Assembly: GCF_014596725.1 (NCBI RefSeq)
Contig: NZ_JACVEG010000003.1
Coordinates: 513,884 to 577,883, forward strand
Direction: 5' to 3'
Source of the DNA: Vibrio sp. Y2-5
Lineage (GTDB): Bacteria > Pseudomonadota > Gammaproteobacteria > Enterobacterales > Vibrionaceae
DNA length: 64,000 nt
Shown here piece after piece: positions 1-8,557 of the stretch. Every line of letters starts with the position of its first letter. Position 1 is the first letter of the stretch. The notes under the pieces were generated by a model. It had not been told where the DNA came from, did no database searches, and was given only the letters and a program-made list of their open reading frames with translations. Both the position numbers and the translations under genes were made by a program.

Positions 1-739
1 CATCGATCACAGCTTTATTATCCGGGGTAACGGCTAATGCTCGTCTGTAATCGACGTAAGCGCTGTTAAGATCATTTGAAGCTTCGTAAAGAAGTGCAGA
101 AAGATAGAGTAGATAACCATTTTGCACAGCCTGCAATGTTTTGCCTGCATCAGGATATCGGGAAAGAACGCTGCCCAAATTGGCACTGACTCCGTTTTCA
201 CGTAGCTCACTTTGAGCACGTTCAAGTTCAGCTTCACGATTCGCGCGAGCTTGCTCTTGAACTTGGTTCGCTCGGCGCATCTCAACTAAAGCACCATCGA
301 GATCATTAGCTTTCACGTAGTTAAGCCCAAGGTAGAGATGCAGAAAACCTAACTCATAATCCGCAGGCTGGTAATCATTTAGGTTGTCGTTGACAGCGAG
401 CGAACCCACACTGGTCGCGGTGTCTGAAACGGAAATGACCGCCTTGCTTTGCTGCTGTTTAATAGCTTGGTCTGAAAGTTCAAGAGTTGCTTTACTTTCG
501 GCATACTGCTGATTCAAAAAATAGACGCGACCTTTCTCCAGATTGTCGAGAATATCGCCCGCAACATAATCTTCAAATAAATCGGTAGCTTCAGAGTATT
601 GCCCCTGCTTGACCGTTTGATATAGGTCTTGATTCTGGGCGCTATAATGACTGAACAGATTACCTGCCGTCATATTGGCACACGCGCTTAACAGCAAACA
701 GGCTATGGAAACCGTAATGTGTCGCTTTTTGGCCTTCAC
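1..739 (-). CDS. Lipoprotein with TPR-like helical repeats (COG3014-like), 3' end outside window
   Basis: The reading frame is open from a GTG at 739 to the window edge, about 246 residues, so the C terminus is missing. The N terminus is a lipoprotein signal: a basic start, a hydrophobic stretch and the lipobox LLSAC with Cys20, so I infer an outer-membrane or periplasmic lipoprotein. The rest is alpha-helical with TPR-like segments. GGAG lies a few bases before the GTG; a GTG one codon upstream (742) is equally possible. In Vibrio and enterics the neighbourhood of hinT carries lpoB/ycfL-type genes, and this protein resembles the COG3014 family found there. The molecular function is not known to me. 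It reads in the same direction as hinT and lies downstream of it. Confidence 0.75.
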   Translation of the reverse strand, partial: MKAKKRHITVSIACLLLSACANMTAGNLFSHYSAQNQDLYQTVKQGQYSEATDLFEDYVAGDILDNLEKGRVYFLNQQYAESKATLELSDQAIKQQQSKAVISVSDTATSVGSLAVNDNLNDYQPADYELGFLHLYLGLNYVKANDLDGALVEMRRANQVQEQARANREAELERAQSELRENGVSANLGSVLSRYPDAGKTLQAVQNGYLLYLSALLYEASNDLNSAYVDYRRALAVTPDNKAVID

Positions 740-769
740 CACACACTCCGCAAAAATTAGGATGGAAAC

Positions 770-801
770 AATAATGCCCCGTCGTGGAACAGGGCATTAT
801 T
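770..801 (-). terminator. Hairpin downstream of hinT
   Basis: Ten-base arms AATAATGCCC (770-779) and GGGCATTATT (792-801) form a strong stem just after the hinT stop codon. The following U tract on the minus strand is weak (GTTTCC), so it may attenuate readthrough into the lipoprotein gene rather than stop it fully. Confidence 0.55.
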
Positions 802-806
802 CATAC

Positions 807-1157
807 TTAACTCATCAATAGCGGACCTAGCGGGCGGCCACCAACAAGGTGCATGTGAATGTGGTAAACCTCTTGTCCGCCATGAGAGTTACAGTTTACA
901 AGTAGACGGTAGCCATCTTCTGCAATCCCTTCTTCCTTCGCCAATTTTTTCGCAACGGTAAACATACGTCCAAGTGCAAGTTCATCACTTTCTTCCACGT
1001 CATTCACAGTAGGAATCAATTTATTTGGAATGATTAAAATGTGGCTTGGAGCGCGAGGATTGATGTCTCGAAATGCGGTAACTAAATCATCCTGATAGAG
1101 GATATCTGCTGAGATCTCTTTGCGAATAATTTTACTGAAAATGGTTTCCTCAGCCAT
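807..1157 (-). CDS. hinT: HIT-family purine nucleoside phosphoramidase HinT
   Basis: 116 residues, the usual HinT length. HinT hydrolyses adenosine 5'-phosphoramidates and lysyl- or aminoacyl-adenylates in the cytoplasm. The defining histidine triad is present near the C terminus as H99-I-H101-M-H103 within the motif HIHMHLVGG, and the upstream SHGGQ segment is typical of the family. The frame extends further upstream, but the ATG at 1157 gives the standard MAEETIF start and has GGAG nine bases before it. It lies upstream of a lipoprotein gene in the same direction, matching the hinT neighbourhood of other gammaproteobacteria. Confidence 0.95.
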   Translation of the reverse strand: MAEETIFSKIIRKEISADILYQDDLVTAFRDINPRAPSHILIIPNKLIPTVNDVEESDELALGRMFTVAKKLAKEEGIAEDGYRLLVNCNSHGGQEVYHIHMHLVGGRPLGPLLMS

Positions 1158-1422
1158 AAAGTGCTCCGTAGTAGGCATTTTGTATAAATCATGATGCATT
1201 TGAGTATGCGTCAAGGTGCTTCAAACCTCAATACAAAACATTATCCAGTTAACAGAATTCAATTTTTGCGACCGCCAAATTACAATTTTGTAACTTTCCT
1301 CTAAAAACTGACGACTAATCATTCATAGAATGGCGCTTGCTTGTTTAGTCGTCGAGCCATTTGCCATAGAGCAATTTTTTATTTTTTTATTTTTGAGAAT
1401 GTATTTATTTGGGGGTAGAAGT

Positions 1423-3414
1423 ATGCAAGGTTCCGTAATAAGACGGATGTATGCTGGTTTTGCATTAATTATCGTCATGTTCGCTGTAACAGTTGCCATC
1501 ATGATGAGTGGAATGAATCAAATTCATTCTAATTTTGAAAGTGTATCGAAAACAGCTCTACCGCTCGTTTCTTTATCTAACCAAACTAGCGTTCAATTGT
1601 TGTCTGCAGACAAATCCTTCAAAGACTTTCTGACCACTCAGAATCTTGAGCGTATGGATGATATACGCAACTCATTTGTTGACGCTCAGAACAAGTTCAG
1701 CGAAACGCTAAATCAATTGCAAGGTGCTAGTGTTTCTCACCCTGATCTCATTGAGCGTGTAGATGCATTGAAGCAATTAGAAAATCGCTATTTCGCCGAA
1801 GCAGATAAGGCGATGAACAACTATCAGGCGATGTTTGATGCTCAGGCCAAGGTTCAGAAATCAACCCGTGAGTTCCAACGCTTACAGGCTGAATTAAGCG
1901 CTGGAATGAAAGAAGCCGTTGATGGTGAAAACAATATTTCAGTGAAAGTCATGGCGAAAAGCTACTTCATCAAACTACGTGATGCTGAAGTCATTACATC
2001 AGATGCATTAGCAAGCAGCGATGTGGCTTTTGTTGAAAAGGCAGTGGCTTTGAACAAGAAAGCCGTTACCCACCTCAACTACGCATATCGCGGTCTGGTC
2101 ACTCAGCTTCCGGGTCTAAAAAGTGCTTTTGACGAGAAAGTTAAGCAGTTTACTCAAGACATAGGTCAAAAAGGCGGCGTACTAGATCAACATAACGAAT
2201 ACCTTAAAGCGCGTGCAGCACTCTATGAAAACATTGGTAACCTAGCGGCAGAAATCGATAACGCGATGACCATTTTGGATTCATTTAACGAAACGGCGAC
2301 CAACGACCTAAACGGCTCACTCGTTGAAGCGGGTGATGTTTATCAGCAAGGCCTCTACAAAGCCGTGGGCATTGGTATCGCGGTGCTGGTTATTGCTATC
2401 GCGATTGGCTACCACTTGGCACAAAGTGTTCGTGAGCCTTTAAAACGCATACTAACCACACTAGAAAGCTTAACTGATGGTGATATGACTCAGCGCATCG
2501 ATATTCGTTACAACAACGAATTCAGTCGAGTGAGCGGCCATATCAATACCCTAGCTGATAGCCTGCATGACATTCTGAAAAAACTAAACCAAGCTTCGGA
2601 TGCCCTAACCTCAACCTCAAATAACAACCAAACAACGTCGCAAGGTGCACAGTCTCAGCTAAACAGCCAACGTGAACAAACAGCGAGCGTTGCTACAGCT
2701 ATGACAGAGATGGCGCACTCAGTAGGAGAAGTTGCGAGCAGCGCTCAAAGTTCTCTGCAAATGGTACAGCAAGTTGAAACAGCTTCTGAATCTGGTCGTG
2801 TCATTATGAGTCAAAATATCTCGACTATTAACCAACTGGAAGCACGTTTGAATGAGTCTGTGGAAGCAACCAACGATCTGCGCCGAATGAGCAGCCAAAT
2901 TGGTAGCATATTGGATGTGATTCGTAACATCGCTGAGCAAACCAACCTGCTTGCACTAAACGCCGCGATTGAAGCTGCACGAGCTGGTGAACAAGGTCGT
3001 GGTTTTGCGGTGGTTGCTGATGAGGTACGCGTTCTAGCACAACGTACAACTGAATCAACCGCTGAAATCGAAAATATGATTAGTAATCTTCAATCAAGCT
3101 CAACTTCTGCAAGTAAAGTGATTGAAAGTTGTATGAAAGATATGGAGCAGTCTGTTGAGCAGGCTTCAAATGCCAACAGCGCAATGGAAGAAATACAGGC
3201 ACTCATTATAGAAATCAGCCAAATGAGTACTCATATTTCTCAAGCGGCTGCTGAACAAAACGAAACAACTGCGAGCATTGCCCGTAGCATCGAAGACATC
3301 AACTTAATCTCAGATGAGAGCTACCGAGCGATGGTAGAAATTGCCGATAACAGCACCAACTTGACTCAACTTGCATCACAACAAAGTGCGTTAGTGCACA
3401 GATTTAAACTGTGA
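1423..3414 (+). CDS. Methyl-accepting chemotaxis protein
   Basis: 663-residue transmembrane chemoreceptor. TM1 is at about residues 10-32 and TM2 at about 308-330, enclosing a helical periplasmic ligand domain of about 275 residues (helical-bundle type, no obvious Cache fold). A HAMP segment follows, then a long coiled-coil signalling domain with the conserved hairpin ([19 protein letters not shown] and [12 protein letters not shown] near residue 516) that contacts CheA and CheW. The frame opens 31 codons earlier, but ATG 1423 follows a GGGGGTAG ribosome binding site and begins the usual short cytoplasmic lead. There is no C-terminal pentapeptide tether for CheR. The ligand is unknown. Confidence 0.93.
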   Translation: MQGSVIRRMYAGFALIIVMFAVTVAIMMSGMNQIHSNFESVSKTALPLVSLSNQTSVQLLSADKSFKDFLTTQNLERMDDIRNSFVDAQNKFSETLNQLQGASVSHPDLIERVDALKQLENRYFAEADKAMNNYQAMFDAQAKVQKSTREFQRLQAELSAGMKEAVDGENNISVKVMAKSYFIKLRDAEVITSDALASSDVAFVEKAVALNKKAVTHLNYAYRGLVTQLPGLKSAFDEKVKQFTQDIGQKGGVLDQHNEYLKARAALYENIGNLAAEIDNAMTILDSFNETATNDLNGSLVEAGDVYQQGLYKAVGIGIAVLVIAIAIGYHLAQSVREPLKRILTTLESLTDGDMTQRIDIRYNNEFSRVSGHINTLADSLHDILKKLNQASDALTSTSNNNQTTSQGAQSQLNSQREQTASVATAMTEMAHSVGEVASSAQSSLQMVQQVETASESGRVIMSQNISTINQLEARLNESVEATNDLRRMSSQIGSILDVIRNIAEQTNLLALNAAIEAARAGEQGRGFAVVADEVRVLAQRTTESTAEIENMISNLQSSSTSASKVIESCMKDMEQSVEQASNANSAMEEIQALIIEISQMSTHISQAAAEQNETTASIARSIEDINLISDESYRAMVEIADNSTNLTQLASQQSALVHRFKL

Positions 3415-3467
3415 CCTCGCTGTGTACTTTACGCTCTAGATTGTAATCATTAAGTAAAAACTACCAT

Positions 3468-3504
3468 AAGGGTGACCTTTTCTATAAGGTCACCCTTGTT
3501 TTTT
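3468..3504 (+). terminator. Rho-independent terminator of the chemoreceptor gene
   Basis: Perfect 12-base arms AAGGGTGACCTT (3468-3479) and AAGGTCACCCTT (3486-3497), a 6-base loop and a T-rich run after G3498. Confidence 0.9.
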
Positions 3505-3590
3505 CAGCCTAGCACCGTTATATGATAGCTATGGCTTGCGCAAACCTTTCATACTTAACTCTTTTTGCAAGCCAAACATGAGGAAAAACT

Positions 3591-4751
3591 ATGGCTGTTC
3601 ATGTTGGCATTATTGACCAAGACCCCGTTCGTCTGGTTACTCCACTTTTAGATAACAGAACTGCAAGTCGTCATATTGTTTTCGTCGGGGATAGATCGCA
3701 AGAAGCAATGTATCTTCGCTTAAACAAAGTACTAAGCCAGCGCGATATCACCTCTGAGTTTTTCGAAATTCCGGCAGGATCGAATGTTGCAGAGATAAAG
3801 AAAGCGATCAATGTTCTCGCTGACGACTTAAAGCAACGCAACCTGCCAATAAAACTCAATGCAAGTTGCGGTCTCAGACACAGACTTCTTTGTGTTTACG
3901 AAGTGTTCCGTACCTATCACTGGCCAATTTTTGTTGTGGAACCTAACAGTGACTGCTTATGTTGGCTTTACCCTGACGGCAATGCGGATACTCAGGTACA
4001 AGATCACATCACTATCTCTGATTACCTAACCATATTTGGAGCTCGAGGCGAGTTCAGTGAACACAACATTACACCTCAGTTGGATGAAAAACTTTATAAC
4101 TTGGGTGAACGTTGGGCTGGTAACGCTTTGGAACTTGGTCCTGGCTTAGCAACGCTGAACTACTTAGCAACAACGTGTCGTAAAGAGCAACGATTAGATG
4201 TCGAGCTATCTGAAAAGCAACAAGGTTACCGAGAACTGAATATGTTGCTTAATGATTTGGTAGAAACAGAGATTGCAACCTATGAAAATGGCGTACTTAC
4301 TTTTGCAAACGAAGATGCCCGCAGATTTTCGAATGGCGAATGGTTAGAAACACTTGTGCACAGTACGGTGAAACAAATTCAAGACAACTTACCGACCATT
4401 CAGGATCGTTCCCTCAACGTTCAGGTTTACCGACAACTGGGTGAAAAAGAAGTACGTAACGAATTGGATATCGCAACGGTTGTTAACAATAAGCTCTATA
4501 TCATCGAATGCAAAACCAAAGGTATGCGTGATGATGGTGATGACACCTTGTATAAGCTGGAGTCGTTAAGAGACTTGCTTGGTGGGTTACAAGCACGAGC
4601 GATGTTAGTGAGTTTCAGACCTCTGCGCCACAACGATATCACTCGCGCAGAAGATCTTGGACTCGCGTTAATTGGTCCTGACGAATTAAAGGACCTCAAA
4701 ACGCATCTAACGGCTTGGTTTAAGCAAGCTGGCGGTAGAGAAAACATCTAG
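3591..4751 (+). CDS. Card1/Can2-like CARF-nuclease protein (DUF1887)
   Basis: 386 residues. It matches the family of V. cholerae VC1899, whose structure I recall as PDB 1XMX. Such proteins have an N-terminal CARF (Rossmann) domain, here about residues 1-155, a helical linker, and a C-terminal PD-(D/E)XK nuclease. The nuclease residues appear intact: N290-E-L-D293, then E306-C-K308 in IIECKTK. In CRISPR type III systems Card1/Can2 cut DNA or RNA when cyclic tetra-adenylate binds the CARF domain. Here the ligand loop reads N90-A-S-C-G-L-R, not the N-x-T-G-G-T-K form that I associate with cA4 binders, and no CRISPR or cas gene is nearby. A single gene between two terminators. The activating ligand is therefore unknown. 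Confidence 0.88.
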   Translation: MAVHVGIIDQDPVRLVTPLLDNRTASRHIVFVGDRSQEAMYLRLNKVLSQRDITSEFFEIPAGSNVAEIKKAINVLADDLKQRNLPIKLNASCGLRHRLLCVYEVFRTYHWPIFVVEPNSDCLCWLYPDGNADTQVQDHITISDYLTIFGARGEFSEHNITPQLDEKLYNLGERWAGNALELGPGLATLNYLATTCRKEQRLDVELSEKQQGYRELNMLLNDLVETEIATYENGVLTFANEDARRFSNGEWLETLVHSTVKQIQDNLPTIQDRSLNVQVYRQLGEKEVRNELDIATVVNNKLYIIECKTKGMRDDGDDTLYKLESLRDLLGGLQARAMLVSFRPLRHNDITRAEDLGLALIGPDELKDLKTHLTAWFKQAGGRENI

Positions 4752-4767
4752 AAATTTAACGATTAAA

Positions 4768-4791
4768 AAAGCCCGCTTTCCAGCGGGCTTT
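4768..4791. terminator. Bidirectional terminator between the DUF1887 gene and fadR
   Basis: Arms AAAGCCCGCT (4768-4777) and AGCGGGCTTT (4782-4791) with A and T runs on both sides, between two convergent stop codons. Confidence 0.88.
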
Positions 4792-4794
4792 TTA

Positions 4795-5634
4795 TTAGGA
4801 ATCGTCTTCAGTGAAGTTCGATGGCAAGGTATCTTTCATCTTGTTCCAAATCTGAGCACTATCGATACCATAGTGACGAATCACATTCGGTAAGTGCTCT
4901 CGATCACCTGAACGACAAATCGTCAATAGTTCACGATAAAACGCCAAAGAACGTTCGCGAGCTTCTGGGTTAGAAAAATAGTAGCTCCCCACTCGGTCGT
5001 AGAGTTTTCTAACACCGTTAAAGATTAATCCGTAGATTTGGTTGCCAGAATGGAACGCTAAACGCTGAAACAACATATAGTCGTAATAGTTAAAAGTCTT
5101 AGCAATCAATACTGATTGACGCTTTTCTTCGTCTTTTTCACCGTCATCTTTGACATGCTGCTGCAACTTCTCTGCAAATGGCGAATTGGCCATAAATGCA
5201 TCCCAAGATTCAGAAGCAAGAAGTGATTCACACGATTCAATGACATTCGTAATCGTACGTTCTGAATTCTCTTTATTTATCTTAAATGCATAACGCATAA
5301 AGATAGGACTAATATTTGTACGAGCCGCTAGCAAGTCTTCAACAATACTGGTTGCATTGTCTGCATCTAACGTCATTAGCGTATCTAAAATATGCAAACC
5401 AGATGTTTCCATGAACTGGTTTACTTTCGTTGGTTTACCATGCTGAATCGTCAGCCAACCATCACGCGCCAAACGCTGAAGGACTTCGCGCAACGTTGTT
5501 CGAGTAACTCCTATGAGTTCAGAGAGTTCACGTTCTGCAGGAAGAATGGAGCCAGGTGGGAAACGACCGTTCCAAATGCTTTCGATGATGTATTTTTCTG
5601 CGAAACCTGCTGGGCTTTTTGCCTTAATAACCAT
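4795..5634 (-). CDS. fadR: Fatty-acid metabolism regulator FadR
   Basis: 279 residues. GntR-family regulator that represses fad genes and activates fab genes, releasing DNA when it binds long-chain acyl-CoA. The winged helix (residues 10-75) keeps the DNA contacts known from E. coli FadR: R35, T44, R45, R49 and H65. The C-terminal helical domain binds acyl-CoA. It is about 40 residues longer than the 239-residue enteric protein; the extra segment, at about residues 138-177 (rich in K, D and E), is the Vibrio-specific insertion reported to add a second acyl-CoA site. The start at 5634 rather than 5670 matches the family N terminus [10 protein letters not shown]. Divergent from nhaB, as in enterics. 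Targets fadD and fadH are in this window. Confidence 0.95.
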   Translation of the reverse strand: MVIKAKSPAGFAEKYIIESIWNGRFPPGSILPAERELSELIGVTRTTLREVLQRLARDGWLTIQHGKPTKVNQFMETSGLHILDTLMTLDADNATSIVEDLLAARTNISPIFMRYAFKINKENSERTITNVIESCESLLASESWDAFMANSPFAEKLQQHVKDDGEKDEEKRQSVLIAKTFNYYDYMLFQRLAFHSGNQIYGLIFNGVRKLYDRVGSYYFSNPEARERSLAFYRELLTICRSGDREHLPNVIRHYGIDSAQIWNKMKDTLPSNFTEDDS

Positions 5635-6274
5635 TAAGTACTGATCCAGTTTTCTATTTATAAGATTCAAATGTGACTCATCATACCACTAGTTATCACC
5701 AAGCGGAAACAAAGCAACCCTAAACTTGTCACAAAGCTAACTAATGGAAAAGGAATTAACCAATGACTCGATTCTGAACTCAATAAAATCACTTAAAATA
5801 TGTATCAAAATATTTCTATTGGTAACTTTTGATGCATAAAAACCACATAAAAAAAGAGAGATTAATCACAATAATAATTGAGCAAAAAGCAAAATAAACT
5901 TACCTAAATAGAGTAATTTACGTGAGCTTTGTAGTATTTACGCACATTTATTAATCCTATAGGCTTGAAAATAATTTTTTAATTAGCTTCAGGTTATAAA
6001 TGAAGCCACAATATCACGCTAAAAAATAAATATTCCTAGCTTCAACACCTTCAAAACGAATGTTGACTAAATAAGTTATGAAGGTAGAGTTGCGGTCGAA
6101 GTCTAGAGTGCTTGTTTTGATCAGGGAGTGACTTGGCAAGGTTCTAAATGGGCAATTTTTCTTTATTGCCTCTCTAAGTCACTGTTGAAAGACTTTGATT
6201 CCAGACCTATTAGGGTTCAAATCAAAGCTGGCACATATCCTTGTTAATTTTTTATAACAGTGAGAGTAATTACC
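5635..6274. other. Long divergent fadR-nhaB intergenic region
   Basis: About 640 bases without a convincing gene. The left two thirds are AT-rich and must hold the fadR and nhaB promoters, but I could not pick either securely. The right third (about 6124-6230) contains three stable hairpins listed separately. I see no clear FadR box. Confidence 0.6.
6124..6230 (+). ncRNA. Putative structured 5' leader of nhaB
   Basis: Three helices are visible in order. P1 pairs AGTGACTT (6127-6134) with AAGTCACT (6176-6183). Inside it, P2 pairs GGCAAT (6151-6156) with ATTGCC (6165-6170). P3 pairs CTTTGATT (6193-6200) with AATCAAAG (6220-6227). All arms are perfect. The element ends about 45 bases before the nhaB ATG. 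No U run follows, so it is not a plain terminator. A cis-regulatory role for a sodium antiporter gene is inference; I do not recognise a named riboswitch class. Confidence 0.4.
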
Positions 6275-7867
6275 ATGCCGATGTCCCTTGGAAACGCTTT
6301 TATCAAGAATTTCCTAGGAAAAGCACCTGATTGGTACAAAGTTGCCATAATTGCCTTTCTTATTATTAACCCCATCGTTTTCTTTTTCATCAATCCGTTT
6401 ATTGCTGGCTGGCTACTTGTCATTGAGTTTATTTTCACTTTGGCAATGGCACTTAAATGCTACCCGCTTCAACCTGGCGGTTTATTGGCAATAGAAGCCA
6501 TTGCGATTGGAATGACGAGCCCAGCCCAGGTAAAACATGAATTAGTTGCCAACATAGAAGTGCTACTTCTACTGGTATTTATGGTTGCAGGTATCTACTT
6601 CATGAAGAATCTGCTGCTGTTTATCTTCACCAAAATACTACTTGGTATCCGTTCTAAAGTTGCCCTTTCCGTTGCGTTTTGTGTCACCGCTGCATTTTTG
6701 TCTGCTTTCTTGGATGCACTGACCGTTATCGCCGTGATTATCAGTGTCGCTGTCGGCTTCTACTCTATTTACCATAAGGTTGCTTCAGGGCAGTCCTTCA
6801 ATTCATCACATGACCACACTCATGATGAACACATTTCTGAACTGACACGAGATGACTTAGAGAATTACCGTGGCTTTTTACGTTCACTATTGATGCACGC
6901 TGGTGTGGGTACCGCTTTAGGTGGTGTAATGACCATGGTTGGTGAGCCTCAGAACCTTATCATCGCCGATCAAGCTGGCTGGTTCTTTGGTGAATTCTTA
7001 ATTCGCATGTCTCCTGTCACCGTGCCGGTATTTTTCTGCGGTATTTTGACCTGTGTATTAGTTGAGAAATTCAAAGTGTTCGGCTATGGCAGCGATCTGC
7101 CAGTCAACGTTCGTCAAATCCTTATCGATTTCGATACAGAAGAACGCAAAACTCGTACTAATCAAGATATCGCCAAACTTTGGGTACAAAGTATTATCGC
7201 AGTTTGGTTAATTGTCGGATTAGCGCTTCACCTAGCAGCTGTTGGTCTTATTGGACTTTCCGTAATTATCCTCGCAACCGCATTTACGGGTGTTATCGAA
7301 GAACATTCGATGGGCAAGGCGTTTGAAGAAGCATTGCCGTTCACTGCCCTACTCGCCGTATTCTTCTCCGTTGTTGCGGTAATCATTGACCAACATCTGT
7401 TCAAGCCAATCATCGATGCCGTACTTCATATTGAAGACAGCGGTACACAGTTAGCTTTGTTCTATGTAGCCAACGGTTTGCTATCAATGGTTTCGGACAA
7501 CGTGTTTGTCGGTACTGTGTATATTAACGAAGTTAAAGAAGCCATGGTTCAAGGGATTATTACCCGTGATCAATTTGATTTGCTTGCTGTGGCCATTAAC
7601 ACGGGTACTAACCTGCCATCTGTTGCTACGCCAAACGGTCAAGCTGCATTTCTGTTCTTGTTGACTTCGGCACTGGCTCCGTTAATTCGTCTTTCTTACG
7701 GTCGAATGGTAGTTATGGCGCTGCCATATACTTTGGTACTTACATTGGTAGGCCTAGCTGGCATCATCTTCCTAGCCGAGCCAATGACACATATGTTCTA
7801 CGATTTTGGCTGGCTTTCTCATCATTCGGTGTCTGCAGTTGGCAGCTTGGCTCCAGAAAGTCACTAA
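6275..7867 (+). CDS. nhaB: Na+/H+ antiporter NhaB
   Basis: 530 residues, standard NhaB length. Inner-membrane antiporter that expels sodium in exchange for protons. About a dozen hydrophobic segments are visible. Family-typical stretches include the N terminus [37 protein letters not shown] near residue 150, [15 protein letters not shown] near 230, and [18 protein letters not shown] His/Asp-rich cytoplasmic loop (HDHTHDEH) lies at about residues 180-187. A GTG five codons upstream opens the frame, but ATG 6275 gives the conserved N terminus. Transcribed alone and divergent from fadR; a structured leader precedes it. Confidence 0.95.
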   Translation: MPMSLGNAFIKNFLGKAPDWYKVAIIAFLIINPIVFFFINPFIAGWLLVIEFIFTLAMALKCYPLQPGGLLAIEAIAIGMTSPAQVKHELVANIEVLLLLVFMVAGIYFMKNLLLFIFTKILLGIRSKVALSVAFCVTAAFLSAFLDALTVIAVIISVAVGFYSIYHKVASGQSFNSSHDHTHDEHISELTRDDLENYRGFLRSLLMHAGVGTALGGVMTMVGEPQNLIIADQAGWFFGEFLIRMSPVTVPVFFCGILTCVLVEKFKVFGYGSDLPVNVRQILIDFDTEERKTRTNQDIAKLWVQSIIAVWLIVGLALHLAAVGLIGLSVIILATAFTGVIEEHSMGKAFEEALPFTALLAVFFSVVAVIIDQHLFKPIIDAVLHIEDSGTQLALFYVANGLLSMVSDNVFVGTVYINEVKEAMVQGIITRDQFDLLAVAINTGTNLPSVATPNGQAAFLFLLTSALAPLIRLSYGRMVVMALPYTLVLTLVGLAGIIFLAEPMTHMFYDFGWLSHHSVSAVGSLAPESH

Positions 7868-7899
7868 AATTTGTATTGAATAGGAAACTATTTCAAGAT

Positions 7900-7927
7900 A
7901 AAAAGCTCTGATAACTCAGAGCTTTTT
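7900..7927 (+). terminator. Terminator between nhaB and dsbB
   Basis: Arms AAAAGCTCTGA (7901-7911) and TCAGAGCTTTT (7916-7926), 4-base loop, then T-rich. Confidence 0.88.
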
Positions 7928-7950
7928 CATATAAACGGTAAGGATAAACT

Positions 7951-8484
7951 GTGAATTTCTTTTCTAAATTGCACACTTTTTCAAAAAACCGAATCTCATG
8001 GATGTTGTTGTTGGGATTTGTGTTGTTTTTTGAAGCGTGTGCGCTTTTCTTCCAACATGTGCTGGTGCTAGCGCCATGCGTTATGTGTATTTATGAACGC
8101 GTTGCGATGTTGGGAATAGCTGGAGCGGCAATTGTGGGATTAATTGCACCGAAGAACCCACTGTTTCGTTGGTTAGGATTAGCGGGTTGGGGATATAGCG
8201 CTTACCATGGCCTAATGCTATCTCTTCAGCACGTTCAATATCAGTTTCACCCTTCTCCTTTTGCTACATGTGATGTGTTTGTCAAATTCCCGAGCTGGGC
8301 ACCACTAAACCAATGGTTCCCTTGGATATTCGAAGCCTATGGGGATTGTAGTAAGATCGTTTGGCAATTCTTTGACTTATCAATGCCTCAATGGCTAGTC
8401 ATTATTTTTGCCGCTAATCTCTTAGTCCTTGCTGTTATTGTTATCTCTCAGTTTTTTAAAGAGAAGAGACGTTTCTTCAGCTAA
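7951..8484 (+). CDS. dsbB: Disulfide bond formation protein DsbB
   Basis: 177 residues. Inner-membrane quinone reductase that reoxidises periplasmic DsbA. Four hydrophobic segments are visible at about residues 16-34, 42-64, 70-92 and 144-166. Both redox cysteine pairs are present: C43-V-M-C46 in the first periplasmic loop and C107 with C133 in the second. The start is GTG with AGGA about six bases upstream. A strong terminator separates it from nhaB, so expression is probably independent. Confidence 0.95.
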   Translation: MNFFSKLHTFSKNRISWMLLLGFVLFFEACALFFQHVLVLAPCVMCIYERVAMLGIAGAAIVGLIAPKNPLFRWLGLAGWGYSAYHGLMLSLQHVQYQFHPSPFATCDVFVKFPSWAPLNQWFPWIFEAYGDCSKIVWQFFDLSMPQWLVIIFAANLLVLAVIVISQFFKEKRRFFS

Positions 8485-8508
8485 CAGAACTGTTAACAAA
8501 AGATCATT

Positions 8509-8534
8509 AAAAAGGCGCCGATTGGCGCCTTTTT
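8509..8534. terminator. Bidirectional terminator between dsbB and ftsK
   Basis: Arms AAAAAGGCGCC (8509-8519) and GGCGCCTTTTT (8524-8534) around a GATT loop, between convergent genes. Confidence 0.9.
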
Positions 8535-8557
8535 CGATACTGATAACTGGTTTATTG

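Noticed and set aside
34..285. 83-codon leftward frame at the window edge
   Set aside because: It lies in another frame of the lipoprotein gene, whose own frame stays open from 739 to the edge and encodes a proper lipobox.
3591..4751. CRISPR array or cas genes near the Card1-like gene
   Set aside because: The flanks carry only a chemoreceptor gene, a terminator and fadR; I saw no regularly spaced repeats or Cas-like proteins.
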